Shown: positions 1 through 6,522, numbered from the stretch's first letter. The stretch: 15,911 bases of DNA from Prevotellaceae bacterium (GCA_031278495.1 JAITKG010000116.1:1-15911); one strand, 5' to 3'. Notes: generated by a model not told the origin, from the sequence alone. Made by a program: numbers and translations.

Positions 1-13
1 GCGCTTGCTGCTT

Positions 14-86
14 TGCGCCGCCCTGCGTTCAGGCGCAGATTCCTCCGCTACGCGGCTCGTGCCTCGCCGCTCCGGTCGGAATGACG
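14..86. repeat. Dispersed intergenic element (left-edge copy)
   Basis: Gene-free DNA downstream of the phosphohydrolase gene. Positions 35-86 carry an element ending in CGCTCCGGTCGGAATGACG. The same ending recurs at 6434-6452, and a variant lies inverted at 6486-6522. An adjoining short inverted repeat (TGCGCC at 14-19, GGCGCA at 32-37) lies at its left. Intergenic elements of the type 'GTCATTCCGAGCG...GAGGAATCT' are common in Bacteroidota and often produce spurious small ORFs, so I read this as a non-coding dispersed repeat. Confidence 0.6.
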
Positions 87-138
87 ACCCTTTGCACCCG
101 TGTTCCGGACAAATCCCGAAAGTTCCAAAACTTGTGGA

Positions 139-1998
139 TTACCGCTTTGTGAATTTACGAATACAAAAAACCACTAAACATACGGCGGCGGCGAATAAAA
201 CGGCGGCTATCGTATAAACCAGTAAAGCAAAGCCATTGGGGCGTTTTAGCAGTTCGCAGGGAGCAACGCTGTGGCGAATGGTTTTCCGTTTTTCCGGCGT
301 GGCGTATGCAGCGGGAATTTTTTTGCCGTCCAATGTATGCAAATAATCACTCAATGCCAGCCATTCTTTCAGTTCAAAGCCTTCCGGCGTGTAGATTATG
401 TGCTGCAAGTAGTCTTGCGCCGGCTGTCCCTGCGCATCTTTCGGGGTTAATGCCAGAATACCGTAGGTTAGTTTTTTCACGGCGTTCAACATCTGCGCGG
501 CATACAAGCTGCTTATAACCGGATATAATGTGTCGTCCGCCGGCGGGCGGCAGGCGCCGCCGGCTTCCTGTACCAACACTTCCGTTACTTTGTTGCAAAA
601 AATCCGGCGCGGATTGTAAGTATAGCGCAGTCCGGAAAAATACAGTTGCGCTTCCGGGAACAGGGGCGCGCAGGAAGCGTCCAGCTCGCATAAATCCCAT
701 AATTCTTTCCCGGTGAGATATACGCACACCAGCGGATAGCCTGCCTTCCGGTCGCCGCCCACGCCAATGGACAGCACGTTGAACAACTGTTCTTCGGTAA
801 CCCAGCCCGGATATAAATTGTCGCGGATATTGCCGAGTGGGACAACCCCTATGGGCGCAGTTGCCGCCTTGTTTCCCGCAAGCCGTTTTCCGCCGGCTGC
901 GGCGAAAGCGTCGGCAATTAAATTGCCCAGCGACGATTCGTTGTCCACCGCTTCCGCCGGCAAGAAATATTCATTGAATGCCACAGTGTCGTTCATGCGC
1001 CGCCCCAATGAATCGAAATATGCGGTATGCAGTTTTTCGCCGAATAAATTGATTTTATCCGTTATGAATTTATCTGCCGGCGCCGTGCTGTCGATAGCAA
1101 TTAAACGGTAATGCTGTAATTTTTTGGTATCCGCGTCTATGGTTAATACGCCTAAATATTCGGCATAACAACCCGCCGACGCAATCACTGTTTGGTTGGC
1201 TACCAGCGGCTCCGGCAGCAGGGTATGCGAGTGTCCGCTGATGATAACGTCAATTCCCGGAACTTTTTCAGCCAGTTGTTCGTCTTCCGAATATTTTTTA
1301 ATCGCGCTGGTTCCGCTGTGCGACAAGCAAACGATGAGGTCTGCTTTTTCGTCGTCGCGCAATTTTTTCACTATGCGCGTAGCCGCATCAAACCGGTTTT
1401 CAAAACTTACGGCAGCGGCAGCCGGCGCATTCCGTACCGCTTCGTCGCCTATCAATCCGAAAATGCCAATGCGCTTGCCGTTGCGTTCCACGATGATGTA
1501 TTCCCTGACCCCGTAGTAGTCGAAAGCCGTTGCCAGCCGCGCCAACGAAGGGCTCAACGGTTTGGCGTTTGTAGCCACAACAGGCGGATAGTTTCCTGCC
1601 TGTTTTGCGGCAGTGAGCGCTTCCGCCAAGCCGTCCGTACCGAAATCAAAATCATGGTTGCCCAACGTAACCGCGTCATAATTCATTAAAGCCATTAGTT
1701 GCAGCTCTGCGCAATCTGTTGGGAAGAGCGTATAAAAAAATGAACCGCTCGAAAAATCGCCGGCGTCAACTAAAACAGTTTGCCCGGGATATTGTTCCCG
1801 CGCCTGCCGTATCGCAGTGTATAAAGAGGCGTAGCCGCCCTGCAGCACGAATGTACCGGCTGCATTTTGCACGCGGTGCGGCATAAACATCGAATGTAAA
1901 TCATGCGTGAAAAGAATGGTTATTTCCTGCGCCGGCAGCGGAATGCCAATGCAGAGGCTACACCAAACGACTACTATTTGTAATTTTTTTCTATACAT
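139..1998 (-). CDS. Membrane-anchored 5'-nucleotidase-type metallophosphohydrolase
   Basis: A 619-residue member of the UshA/5'-nucleotidase family, which removes phosphate from nucleotides or sugar nucleotides using two metal ions. Residues 1-24 form a signal peptide ending in PAQ, so the enzyme is exported. The metallophosphatase motifs are all present: D33-x-H35, D81 in VDAGD, N114-H115 in GNHD, H227, and H256/H258 in SGHSH. The region from about 320 to 570 corresponds to the C-terminal substrate-binding domain. The last 30 residues add a hydrophobic helix (about 591-612) and a basic tail (RKFTKR). This suggests a periplasmic domain anchored in the inner membrane, whereas classical UshA is soluble. 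The ATG lies only 24 bp after the stop of the upstream ORF6N gene, leaving little room for its own promoter, so it may be read through from that gene. The exact substrate cannot be told from sequence. Confidence 0.9.
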   Translation of the reverse strand: MYRKKLQIVVVWCSLCIGIPLPAQEITILFTHDLHSMFMPHRVQNAAGTFVLQGGYASLYTAIRQAREQYPGQTVLVDAGDFSSGSFFYTLFPTDCAELQLMALMNYDAVTLGNHDFDFGTDGLAEALTAAKQAGNYPPVVATNAKPLSPSLARLATAFDYYGVREYIIVERNGKRIGIFGLIGDEAVRNAPAAAAVSFENRFDAATRIVKKLRDDEKADLIVCLSHSGTSAIKKYSEDEQLAEKVPGIDVIISGHSHTLLPEPLVANQTVIASAGCYAEYLGVLTIDADTKKLQHYRLIAIDSTAPADKFITDKINLFGEKLHTAYFDSLGRRMNDTVAFNEYFLPAEAVDNESSLGNLIADAFAAAGGKRLAGNKAATAPIGVVPLGNIRDNLYPGWVTEEQLFNVLSIGVGGDRKAGYPLVCVYLTGKELWDLCELDASCAPLFPEAQLYFSGLRYTYNPRRIFCNKVTEVLVQEAGGACRPPADDTLYPVISSLYAAQMLNAVKKLTYGILALTPKDAQGQPAQDYLQHIIYTPEGFELKEWLALSDYLHTLDGKKIPAAYATPEKRKTIRHSVAPCELLKRPNGFALLVYTIAAVLFAAAVCLVVFCIRKFTKR

Positions 1999-2022
1999 GC
2001 CACACTTAGCATAAGGAAACTT

Positions 2023-2544
2023 TCAGCGGGTAGATTCATGCTCATCAAACGCTTGCCGGAAGCCGATGCGCTTGCGGGGTTGCCCTTCTATCCGTTTCTG
2101 CGCTGCAAGTTCCGTAAGCGCTTGATATATTTCGCTAAACTGCATATCGGTAGTAAGCATAAAATCTTCTAATTTGCGGTTAAGTTCGGCATATCCGAGC
2201 GCATATTGTCGTAAGGCTATAAATGCGCGGACAATCTGAATATTTACTTTAATAGCCGTTGTGCTATTAAGTAGTCCGGCTAACATTGTCACGCCATGTT
2301 CGGTAAAGGCGTATGGCAACTTGCGGGTCCCGCCCCAACTTGATATTCCATTTTGGAATATCAAATCAAACTCTTCTTTATTCAGTTGGAACATAAAGTC
2401 TTCAGGGAACCTGTCTATATTCCGTTTTACAGACTTATTCAAGTTGGCGGTTGTTACTTCGTACAATTCCGCCAAATCGCGGTCAAGTATCACTTTGCAA
2501 CCGCGAATTTCATAAATCTTGCTTTGGATTACCTGTAACTCCAT
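2023..2544 (-). CDS. ORF6N domain-containing DNA-binding protein, copy A
   Basis: A 173-residue protein with an N-terminal ORF6N domain (about residues 5-95). It shows the family pattern: IRGCKVILDRDLAELY near residues 13-28, a KRNIDRFPEDFMFQL stretch, and then the GGTRKLPYAFTEHGV segment. ORF6N domains come from phage KilA-N/Ant-type proteins, are presumed to bind DNA, and are frequent in Bacteroidota chromosomes. The C-terminal part is probably helical and ends in a basic tail (QKRIEGQPRKR). The gene is a tandem paralogue of 2666-3280. The N-terminal domain, the tail and especially the upstream DNA match, while the middle-to-C-terminal part differs and is shorter. The leader is A/T-rich with no Shine-Dalgarno site, as is usual in this phylum. 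Its biological role is unknown. Confidence 0.85.
   Translation of the reverse strand: MELQVIQSKIYEIRGCKVILDRDLAELYEVTTANLNKSVKRNIDRFPEDFMFQLNKEEFDLIFQNGISSWGGTRKLPYAFTEHGVTMLAGLLNSTTAIKVNIQIVRAFIALRQYALGYAELNRKLEDFMLTTDMQFSEIYQALTELAAQKRIEGQPRKRIGFRQAFDEHESTR
2037..2103. repeat. Near-identical 3' block shared by the ORF6N paralogues (copy A)
   Basis: These 67 bp encode the basic C-terminal tail of copy A. By my reading they match 2674-2740 in copy B at 66 of 67 positions; the single difference is GATGCG against GATACG. Sequence just upstream in each gene is far less alike, so the similarity is confined to a block. Confidence 0.8.
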
Positions 2545-2595
2545 AAATTTTTATTTAATCATTGATTGCGCCCAAACCCTTTGCCAACCGGACTT

Positions 2596-2635
2596 TTTTA
2601 CGCTTTGTGAAAAGCAATTGCCCAAAAGCGTAAAA
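2596..2635. repeat. Inverted repeat upstream of ORF6N copy A
   Basis: TTTTACGCTTT (2596-2606) pairs with AAAGCGTAAAA (2625-2635), an 11-bp stem. The 18-nt centre contains the palindrome GCAATTGC. It lies 52-91 bp before the ATG of copy A, inside a 91-bp leader that matches the leader of copy B at about 85 of 91 positions. It could be an operator, possibly for the ORF6N proteins themselves, or a hairpin between the two genes. It lacks the GC-rich stem and clean T-run of a typical terminator. Confidence 0.6.
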
Positions 2636-2665
2636 GATATTTTATCTGCAAGTTTAATTCATGTT

Positions 2666-3280
2666 TTATTTTTCATGCTCATCAAACGCTTGCCGGAAGC
2701 CGATACGCTTGCGGGGTTGCCCTTCTATCCGTTTCTGCGCCTGCAATGCGGCTAATGATTGATTTATCAGTTCCAGTTGTATCCGTGTATCTTCGTTAAT
2801 GTCATTGTAATCGGAAAAAACTTCTTCGATATACTCTTTTAGCCTTCTAACATCCTGCTGCAATTGTGTAAATTCACCTATAGGCGGATTTAATAACATT
2901 TTCCTTACAAAGACAAAGGCACGCATAATACTTATATTGGCGGCAACCGCTACATCGCTATTGAGTAATCCTGACAGCATCGCTACGCCTTGTTCCGTAA
3001 AGGCATACGGAAGTTTACGGGTACCGCCCCAACTTGATGTCACATTTTGTGATATCAAGTTTTCATTATTACGTGTCATCACAAATTGTGACAACATTGT
3101 TTGCCATTCTATTTTTGTTAGTTGAAACATAAAATCTTCGGGAAACCGGTTTATATTCCGCTTTACAGCCTGGTTAAGCGCCCTTGTTTCCACCCGGTAC
3201 ATGGCTGCCAAATCAAAGTCGAGCATCACTTTGCAACCGCGAAGTTCATAAATCTTGCTCTGGATTACTTGTATCTCCAT
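2666..3280 (-). CDS. ORF6N domain-containing DNA-binding protein, copy B
   Basis: A 204-residue paralogue of the neighbouring copy A. The N-terminal ORF6N domain runs over about residues 5-110 (LRGCKVMLDFDLAAMY, KRNINRFPEDFMFQL, then GGTRKLPYAFTEQGV). It contains an insertion of about 17 residues before the GGTRK segment (around ISQNVTSS) that copy A lacks. After the domain comes a helical, charged segment (about 135-185) that could form a coiled coil, and then the same basic tail as copy A (QKRIEGQPRKRIGFRQAF). The order on the minus strand is tRNA-Ser, this gene, copy A, phosphohydrolase. The family is phage-derived and presumed to bind DNA; the target and role here are unknown. Confidence 0.85.
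   Translation of the reverse strand: MEIQVIQSKIYELRGCKVMLDFDLAAMYRVETRALNQAVKRNINRFPEDFMFQLTKIEWQTMLSQFVMTRNNENLISQNVTSSWGGTRKLPYAFTEQGVAMLSGLLNSDVAVAANISIMRAFVFVRKMLLNPPIGEFTQLQQDVRRLKEYIEEVFSDYNDINEDTRIQLELINQSLAALQAQKRIEGQPRKRIGFRQAFDEHEK
2674..2740. repeat. Near-identical 3' block shared by the ORF6N paralogues (copy B)
   Basis: Partner of 2037-2103, with one mismatch in 67 bp. It encodes the basic C-terminal tail of copy B. The close match next to diverged coding sequence suggests gene conversion or recent recombination confined to the gene ends. Confidence 0.8.
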
Positions 3281-3330
3281 AAATTTTTATTTAATCATTG
3301 ATTGCACCCAAGTCCTTTGCCAACCGGAAT

Positions 3331-3372
3331 TTTTTACGCTTTGTGAAAAGCAATTGCTTAAAAGCGTAAAAA
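3331..3372. repeat. Inverted repeat upstream of ORF6N copy B
   Basis: TTTTTACGCTTT (3331-3342) pairs with AAAGCGTAAAAA (3361-3372), a 12-bp stem. The centre again contains GCAATTGC. It is the second copy of the element at 2596-2635 and sits at the same distance from its gene's ATG. It lies between the 3' end of tRNA-Ser and the ORF6N gene, so a role at the tRNA end cannot be excluded, but the copy without a tRNA points to the ORF6N genes. Confidence 0.6.
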
Positions 3373-3402
3373 AATTGTTTCGTTTCTGTCCCGAAAATTC
3401 AG

Positions 3403-3490
3403 CGGAGAGAATGGGATTCGAACCCATGAAGCCCTTTTGGAGCTTACACACTTTCCAGGCGTGCGCCTTCGACCACTCGGCCATCTCTCC
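3403..3490 (-). tRNA. tRNA-Ser (anticodon GGA)
   Basis: On the minus strand the sequence starts with GGAGAGA, which pairs with TCTCTCC at the 3' end in a 7-bp acceptor stem. The discriminator base is G (position 3403), and CCA is not encoded. The anticodon stem CACGC/GTGTG closes a CTGGAAA loop with anticodon GGA (3454-3456), reading UCU and UCC. A long variable arm (AAGC...GCTT) marks a class II tRNA, as expected for serine. The T arm ATGGG-TTCGAAT-CCCAT is perfect. Confidence 0.95.
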
Positions 3491-3504
3491 TGTTATTTGG
3501 TGCG

Positions 3505-3512
3505 CAAAATTA
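3505..3512 (-). promoter_or_regulatory. Probable -7 promoter element for tRNA-Ser
   Basis: The minus strand reads TAATTTTG, an exact match to the Bacteroidota -7 consensus TAnnTTTG, ending 14 nt before the tRNA 5' end. It lies in the 27-bp gap between ansA and the tRNA, so the tRNA can be transcribed independently of ansA. No clear -33 TTTG is visible; a TTTC lies rather close upstream. Confidence 0.45.
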
Positions 3513-3517
3513 GCAAT

Positions 3518-4543
3518 TTATTTTGAAATTTCACCACTGAACGAATAATTCAACTGTTCTACAATAAATTTATAGTCGTTGCTTTGCCCCAGCAAGAACG
3601 CTAATTTTGTTACTGCCGCCTCTGTGGTGCTGTCATAGCCGCTTACGACGCCCATCTGTTTTAAAAGAATGCCGGTTTCATATTTTTCCATTTCAACCAT
3701 GCCGGCGTGGCATTGCGATACATTCAGCACAATAACGCCACGAGCGATAGCTTTCCGCAATGCTTCAATAAACCAGGAAACCGTAGGCGCATTGCCGGAG
3801 CCGTAAGTTTCCAACACTACCGCGCGCAGCCCGTCAATGTTCAGGATTCCTTCGACTACGTTGCGCCCCATGCCCGGAAAAATTTTCAGCACTGCAATAT
3901 TACCGTCCAGTTTGGTATGTAAACGCAAGGGCAAGGCTTGTTTCCCGCGGTGAATAAAAGTATCATGGTATTTTATGGATACGCCCGCTTCTGCCAGCGG
4001 CGGATAGTTGGCGGAACGAAACGCACGGAACTGTTCCGCATTGTATTTTGTTGTGCGGTTGCCGCGAAAAAGCTGGTTGCCGAAAAAGATTGTTACCTCC
4101 GGCACGCAAGGCTTGCCGTCTTTTACGGCGGCGGCAATTTCAACCGCAGAAATTAAATTTTCTTTTCCATCGGTGCGCAACAATCCCACCGGCAACTGGC
4201 TGCCGGTAAACACTACCGGCTTCGACAGGTTTTCCAGCATAAAACTCAACGCCGACGCGGTATACGACATCGTATCCGTGCCGTGCAGTACGACAAATCC
4301 GTCGTACGCCGCATAGTTATCATAAATCAACTGCGCCAGCCGCACCCAAAACTCCGGTTGGATTTCCGACGAATCAACCAGCGGGTGAAATGAATAAGTA
4401 TGCAGGTGAAATTTGAATTTCTTCAATTCCGGCGCTTCCTGTTCTATCTCTTGAAAATTAACGGGCGTAAGCGCGCCGGTTTCGGGATGGTGTTTCATGC
4501 CAATAGTCCCGCCGGTGTAGATAATCAATATGGAAGGTATCAT
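3518..4543 (-). CDS. ansA: Type I (cytoplasmic) L-asparaginase
   Basis: A 341-residue enzyme that hydrolyses L-asparagine to L-aspartate and ammonia. The length and motifs fit bacterial type I asparaginases. The N-terminal YTGGTIGM holds the nucleophile threonine (T13). HGTDTM (residues 87-92) holds the second catalytic threonine and aspartate (T89, D90), and D57-S58-S59 lies at the substrate-binding position. VVFTGSQLP follows, as in the family. There is no signal peptide, which argues for the cytoplasmic housekeeping form over the periplasmic AnsB type. It follows tatD on the same strand after 64 bp, so the two may share a transcript. tRNA-Ser lies 27 bp downstream. Confidence 0.93.
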   Translation of the reverse strand: MIPSILIIYTGGTIGMKHHPETGALTPVNFQEIEQEAPELKKFKFHLHTYSFHPLVDSSEIQPEFWVRLAQLIYDNYAAYDGFVVLHGTDTMSYTASALSFMLENLSKPVVFTGSQLPVGLLRTDGKENLISAVEIAAAVKDGKPCVPEVTIFFGNQLFRGNRTTKYNAEQFRAFRSANYPPLAEAGVSIKYHDTFIHRGKQALPLRLHTKLDGNIAVLKIFPGMGRNVVEGILNIDGLRAVVLETYGSGNAPTVSWFIEALRKAIARGVIVLNVSQCHAGMVEMEKYETGILLKQMGVVSGYDSTTEAAVTKLAFLLGQSNDYKFIVEQLNYSFSGEISK

Positions 4544-4607
4544 ATTTACGAATTTTCAGATTTACGGTTTAGATGGAAGCCATTGTGCAAATAAGCCTGT
4601 TGCCGCA

Positions 4608-5393
4608 TTATCCCGCTATCTTGCTAAAAAGCTGTTCGGCGTTGGCAGTGGTAATTGCAGCGACTTCTTCCAGCGGGCAATTTTTCAATGCGGCGATTTT
4701 TTCCGCAATGAACGGAATATAGCTGCTTTCGTTGCGTTGCCCGCGATACGGGGCAGGCGACAACCACGGCGCATCCGTTTCCAGTACTACATGGCGCAAG
4801 TCCAATGTTTCCACAACCTGCGCCAATCCGGCGTTTTTGAAAGTTACCACGCCCCCAACGCCTATTTTGAAATCGCCGTAACGGCTGATACGCTCAAAAG
4901 CGTCCATGTTGCCGGAGTAAGCATGGAACACGCCGCGCAACGGCAATGGCTTTACTTTATCCAAGACGTCGATTATTTCTTCAAACGCTTCGCGTGCATG
5001 AATAACCACCGGCAATTGATAAGCGGCTGCCCACCGCAATTGCTGTTCAAAAACGATTTTTTGCTCCGTGATAAATGCTGCGCCATAATGCAAGTCAATA
5101 CCTGTTTCGCCAATGCCGACAAAGGTTTTGGCGTTTTTGGAAAGTTGTTGCGCAATAAAATCCAATTCTTCGCGCCAGTTCTCATTTACTTCCGTTGGAT
5201 GCAACCCAATGCAGGGAAAACAACTGCCGGCAAAGCGCGCAGCCGTTTCCATCATTGGCGCATGCGTCGCTTTATGAACGGCAGGCAAAATAAATTTTTC
5301 TACGCCCGCTGCCTGCGCCCGCGTTACCGCCGCTGCCAAGTCCTCTTTAAAATCTTCAACGTACCAATGGATATGCGTATCTATATATTTCAC
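4608..5393 (-). CDS. tatD: TatD-family metal-dependent hydrolase (deoxyribonuclease)
   Basis: A 261-residue TIM-barrel protein of the TatD/YcfH family. Members are metal-dependent nucleases implicated in DNA repair or turnover. All expected metal ligands are visible: H7 and H9 in DTHIH, E96 in GIGETGID, H131 in VVIHARE, H156 in FHAYSG and D206 in LETDAPWL. H65 in GLHP is also conserved. The start is GTG at 5393. The DTHIH motif begins at residue 5, and an in-frame TAA about 30 nt upstream follows the nearest ATG, so no ATG start is possible. It is the first gene of a likely tatD-ansA pair. It differs from YjjV and YcfH only in details I cannot resolve, so the symbol is a family-level label. 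Confidence 0.9.
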   Translation of the reverse strand: MKYIDTHIHWYVEDFKEDLAAAVTRAQAAGVEKFILPAVHKATHAPMMETAARFAGSCFPCIGLHPTEVNENWREELDFIAQQLSKNAKTFVGIGETGIDLHYGAAFITEQKIVFEQQLRWAAAYQLPVVIHAREAFEEIIDVLDKVKPLPLRGVFHAYSGNMDAFERISRYGDFKIGVGGVVTFKNAGLAQVVETLDLRHVVLETDAPWLSPAPYRGQRNESSYIPFIAEKIAALKNCPLEEVAAITTANAEQLFSKIAG

Positions 5394-5469
5394 GTGGTAA
5401 AAATTTTTAGGAAAACAACTTTACATGAACTACTTTGAATAATGTGCAGGTAAATAAAACTATTTGAAT

Positions 5470-5643
5470 TTATGGGGAAATACAGGGATTGTAACAATAG
5501 GTGGAAAGATACACACTTTCTTGTGTATTGTAGAAATCAAATTTTTCCAACACAAGGCTTATCTCATAATAAGCATTATTATACGGTTCTCTGTAATGCT
5601 TTTTCAGGTCAGATATGACCATATCGAATACAATTGCAAACAT
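5470..5643 (-). pseudogene. Truncated VapD-like (Cas2-fold endoribonuclease) gene
   Basis: A 57-codon reading frame starting with ATG at 5643 and ending in TAA. Residues 1-46 closely resemble the N-terminal half of VapD proteins as I remember them. They run MFAIVFDM, then a DLKKHY...PYNNAYYEI helix region and FDFYNTQESVYL. The first beta strand carries the conserved F6-D7; in Helicobacter VapD, a purine-specific RNase with a Cas2-like fold, this aspartate is important for activity. Full VapD is about 90-95 residues. Here the match stops after ESVYL, and the last 11 residues are unrelated. I translated the downstream DNA in the other two frames and found no continuation, so the second half is deleted rather than frameshifted. 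It starts 9 bp after the stop of the small gene at 5653-5826, so the two form an operon. It could still make a short peptide. Confidence 0.65.
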
Positions 5644-5652
5644 TAGTTTTGC

Positions 5653-5826
5653 TTATGCCAGTTTAAAATATTTTCCCTCGCCGAAAAAAATACGGTTTAA
5701 TTTATCTTTAATGGCAATAACAGTTCCTGTGAATGGATTTTTCTTCACCTCTATTACAGTGCCTTCAATCCATTCGTCAAGTCCGGTAATTGCCGGCGCA
5801 ACTTTTGCTTTATCTCCTGTTTTCAT
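5653..5826 (-). CDS. Small SH3/KOW-like protein, possible VapD partner
   Basis: A 57-residue protein starting with ATG at 5826 and ending in TAA. It begins MKTGDKAKVAPAITGLDEW, followed by IEGTVIEVKKNPF and ending IFFGEGKYFKLA. Alternating strands with glycines and the opening 'GDKxKV' resemble small SH3-barrel/KOW-type folds, and short proteins of this look are familiar from Bacteroidota, but I cannot assign a named family. Coding is supported by the start, the clean reading frame, the upstream TACATTTG promoter and the 9-bp spacing to the VapD-like gene. A toxin-antitoxin-like pairing with VapD is an inference from position only. Confidence 0.7.
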   Translation of the reverse strand: MKTGDKAKVAPAITGLDEWIEGTVIEVKKNPFTGTVIAIKDKLNRIFFGEGKYFKLA

Positions 5827-5839
5827 GGCGTTTTTTTTA

Positions 5840-5847
5840 CAAATGTA
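5840..5847 (-). promoter_or_regulatory. -7 promoter element for the small gene / VapD-like pair
   Basis: The minus strand reads TACATTTG, an exact TAnnTTTG. A TTTC about 18 bp upstream could serve as a weak -33 element. The motif ends 13 nt before the ATG at 5826, so the transcript would have a very short leader. Confidence 0.55.
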
Positions 5848-6128
5848 CGAAAATTATTTCAACCGGAAAGGCGGTGCAACAGGCATTGCATGGCTGTAGC
5901 TGCAAGTACAAATTTCCCCCGGTTTTCTATTTCGAGAACATTTTTATTTTTTCATGGTTGCACGATGAAACCCCAACGGGGTTACCGCGCAACGGATGCA
6001 GCGTTTGGTGGAAACGCACAATTAGCGACTATTTTAATATTTCATCTGCAGTTGGTGGTACCGGTGGCGCAGCAGTTCAATACGCCCGCCGCTTCGCCGT
6101 TCTTGCCGCACCATACGCCCTGACATCC
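5848..6128. other. Gene-free stretch with a REP-like sequence
   Basis: No convincing gene is seen on either strand. Overlapping plus-strand frames of 60-120 codons are open here, but they have no family resemblance, no promoter motif and mutually overlapping frames. The only clear structure is the nested palindrome at 5957-5993. Confidence 0.5.
5957..5993. repeat. REP-like nested palindrome
   Basis: The inner stem AACCCC (5969-5974) / GGGGTT (5978-5983) has a 3-nt loop. The outer arms are GTTGC (5957-5961) and GCAAC (5989-5993). Palindromes built on CCCC..GGGG with flanking GTTGC arms resemble repetitive intergenic elements of Bacteroidota. Only one copy is in this window, so repetitiveness is inferred. 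Confidence 0.4.
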
Positions 6129-6265
6129 GGTCAGCGCCTGACCGCGCACGTGGTCAGCGCCTGACCGCGCATGTGGTCAGCGCCTGACCGCGCATGTGGT
6201 CTAATACCTGACCGCGCATGTGGTCTAATACCTGACCGCGCATGTGGTCAGCGCCTGAACGAGCG
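6129..6265. repeat. Tandem array of 23/24-bp hairpin units
   Basis: Three 23-bp units start at 6129, 6152 and 6175, each GGTCAGCGCCTGACC plus an 8-base tail such as GCGCATGT. Two 24-bp units start at 6198 and 6222, in which the left arm is GGTCTAATACC instead. A decayed sixth unit of the first type runs 6246-6265, and a further echo (GGTTAGCGCCTGACC) lies at 6292-6306. The first type is itself palindromic: GGTCAG and CTGACC enclose a 3-nt loop. The first unit has CACGT where the others have CATGT. There are no unique spacers. Confidence 0.85.
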
Positions 6266-6420
6266 CCCGTTCCAATACCCTATCGACCTTCGGTTAGCGC
6301 CTGACCTGTAAATGAACAATAAACAAATGAATAATGAATAGTGAATATCCGCGCGAAGCGCCGTGCCCCGTGTTCCGTTTGCCGTTTCCCCTTCGGGGGT
6401 CAGGGGGCTTCCGCTATGCA

Positions 6421-6522
6421 GCTCGTTCCTCGCCGCTCCGGTCGGAATGACGTTTTCCGTTCACCGTGCCCCATTTGCCGTGCCCCGTCATTCCGAGCGG
6501 AGCGTAGCGGAGTCGAGGAATC
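6421..6522. repeat. Inverted pair of the dispersed GGAATGACG element
   Basis: The left arm (6421-6452) ends in CCGGTCGGAATGACG. The right arm (6486-6522) begins CGTCATTCCGAGCGGAGCG. They face each other across a 33-bp centre made of CCGT/TGCCCC-like motifs. The left arm matches the element at 35-86. Translation of this DNA produces SERSVAESRN-like peptides, a known artefact of this repeat type. Confidence 0.65.

Noticed and set aside
2596..2635. Rho-independent terminator
   Set aside because: The stem is A/T-rich with a long loop and no T-run following a GC stem. The second copy sits at the same place before the other paralogue, which fits a regulatory site better.
2023..3490. Integrated element using tRNA-Ser as attachment site
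   Set aside because: Phage-type ORF6N genes follow the tRNA 3' end, but I see no second copy of the tRNA 3' segment and no integrase in the window.
4530..5438. 302-codon open frame on the plus strand opposite tatD
   Set aside because: It lies antisense to a gene with all TatD metal ligands intact, and its own translation shows no family features.
5464..5646. Plus-strand 60-codon frame
   Set aside because: It is the antisense of the VapD-like frame, which has family motifs on the minus strand.
6129..6265. CRISPR array
   Set aside because: Units are contiguous with no unique spacers, and no cas genes are present. The nearby VapD-like remnant has a Cas2-like fold but is not Cas2.
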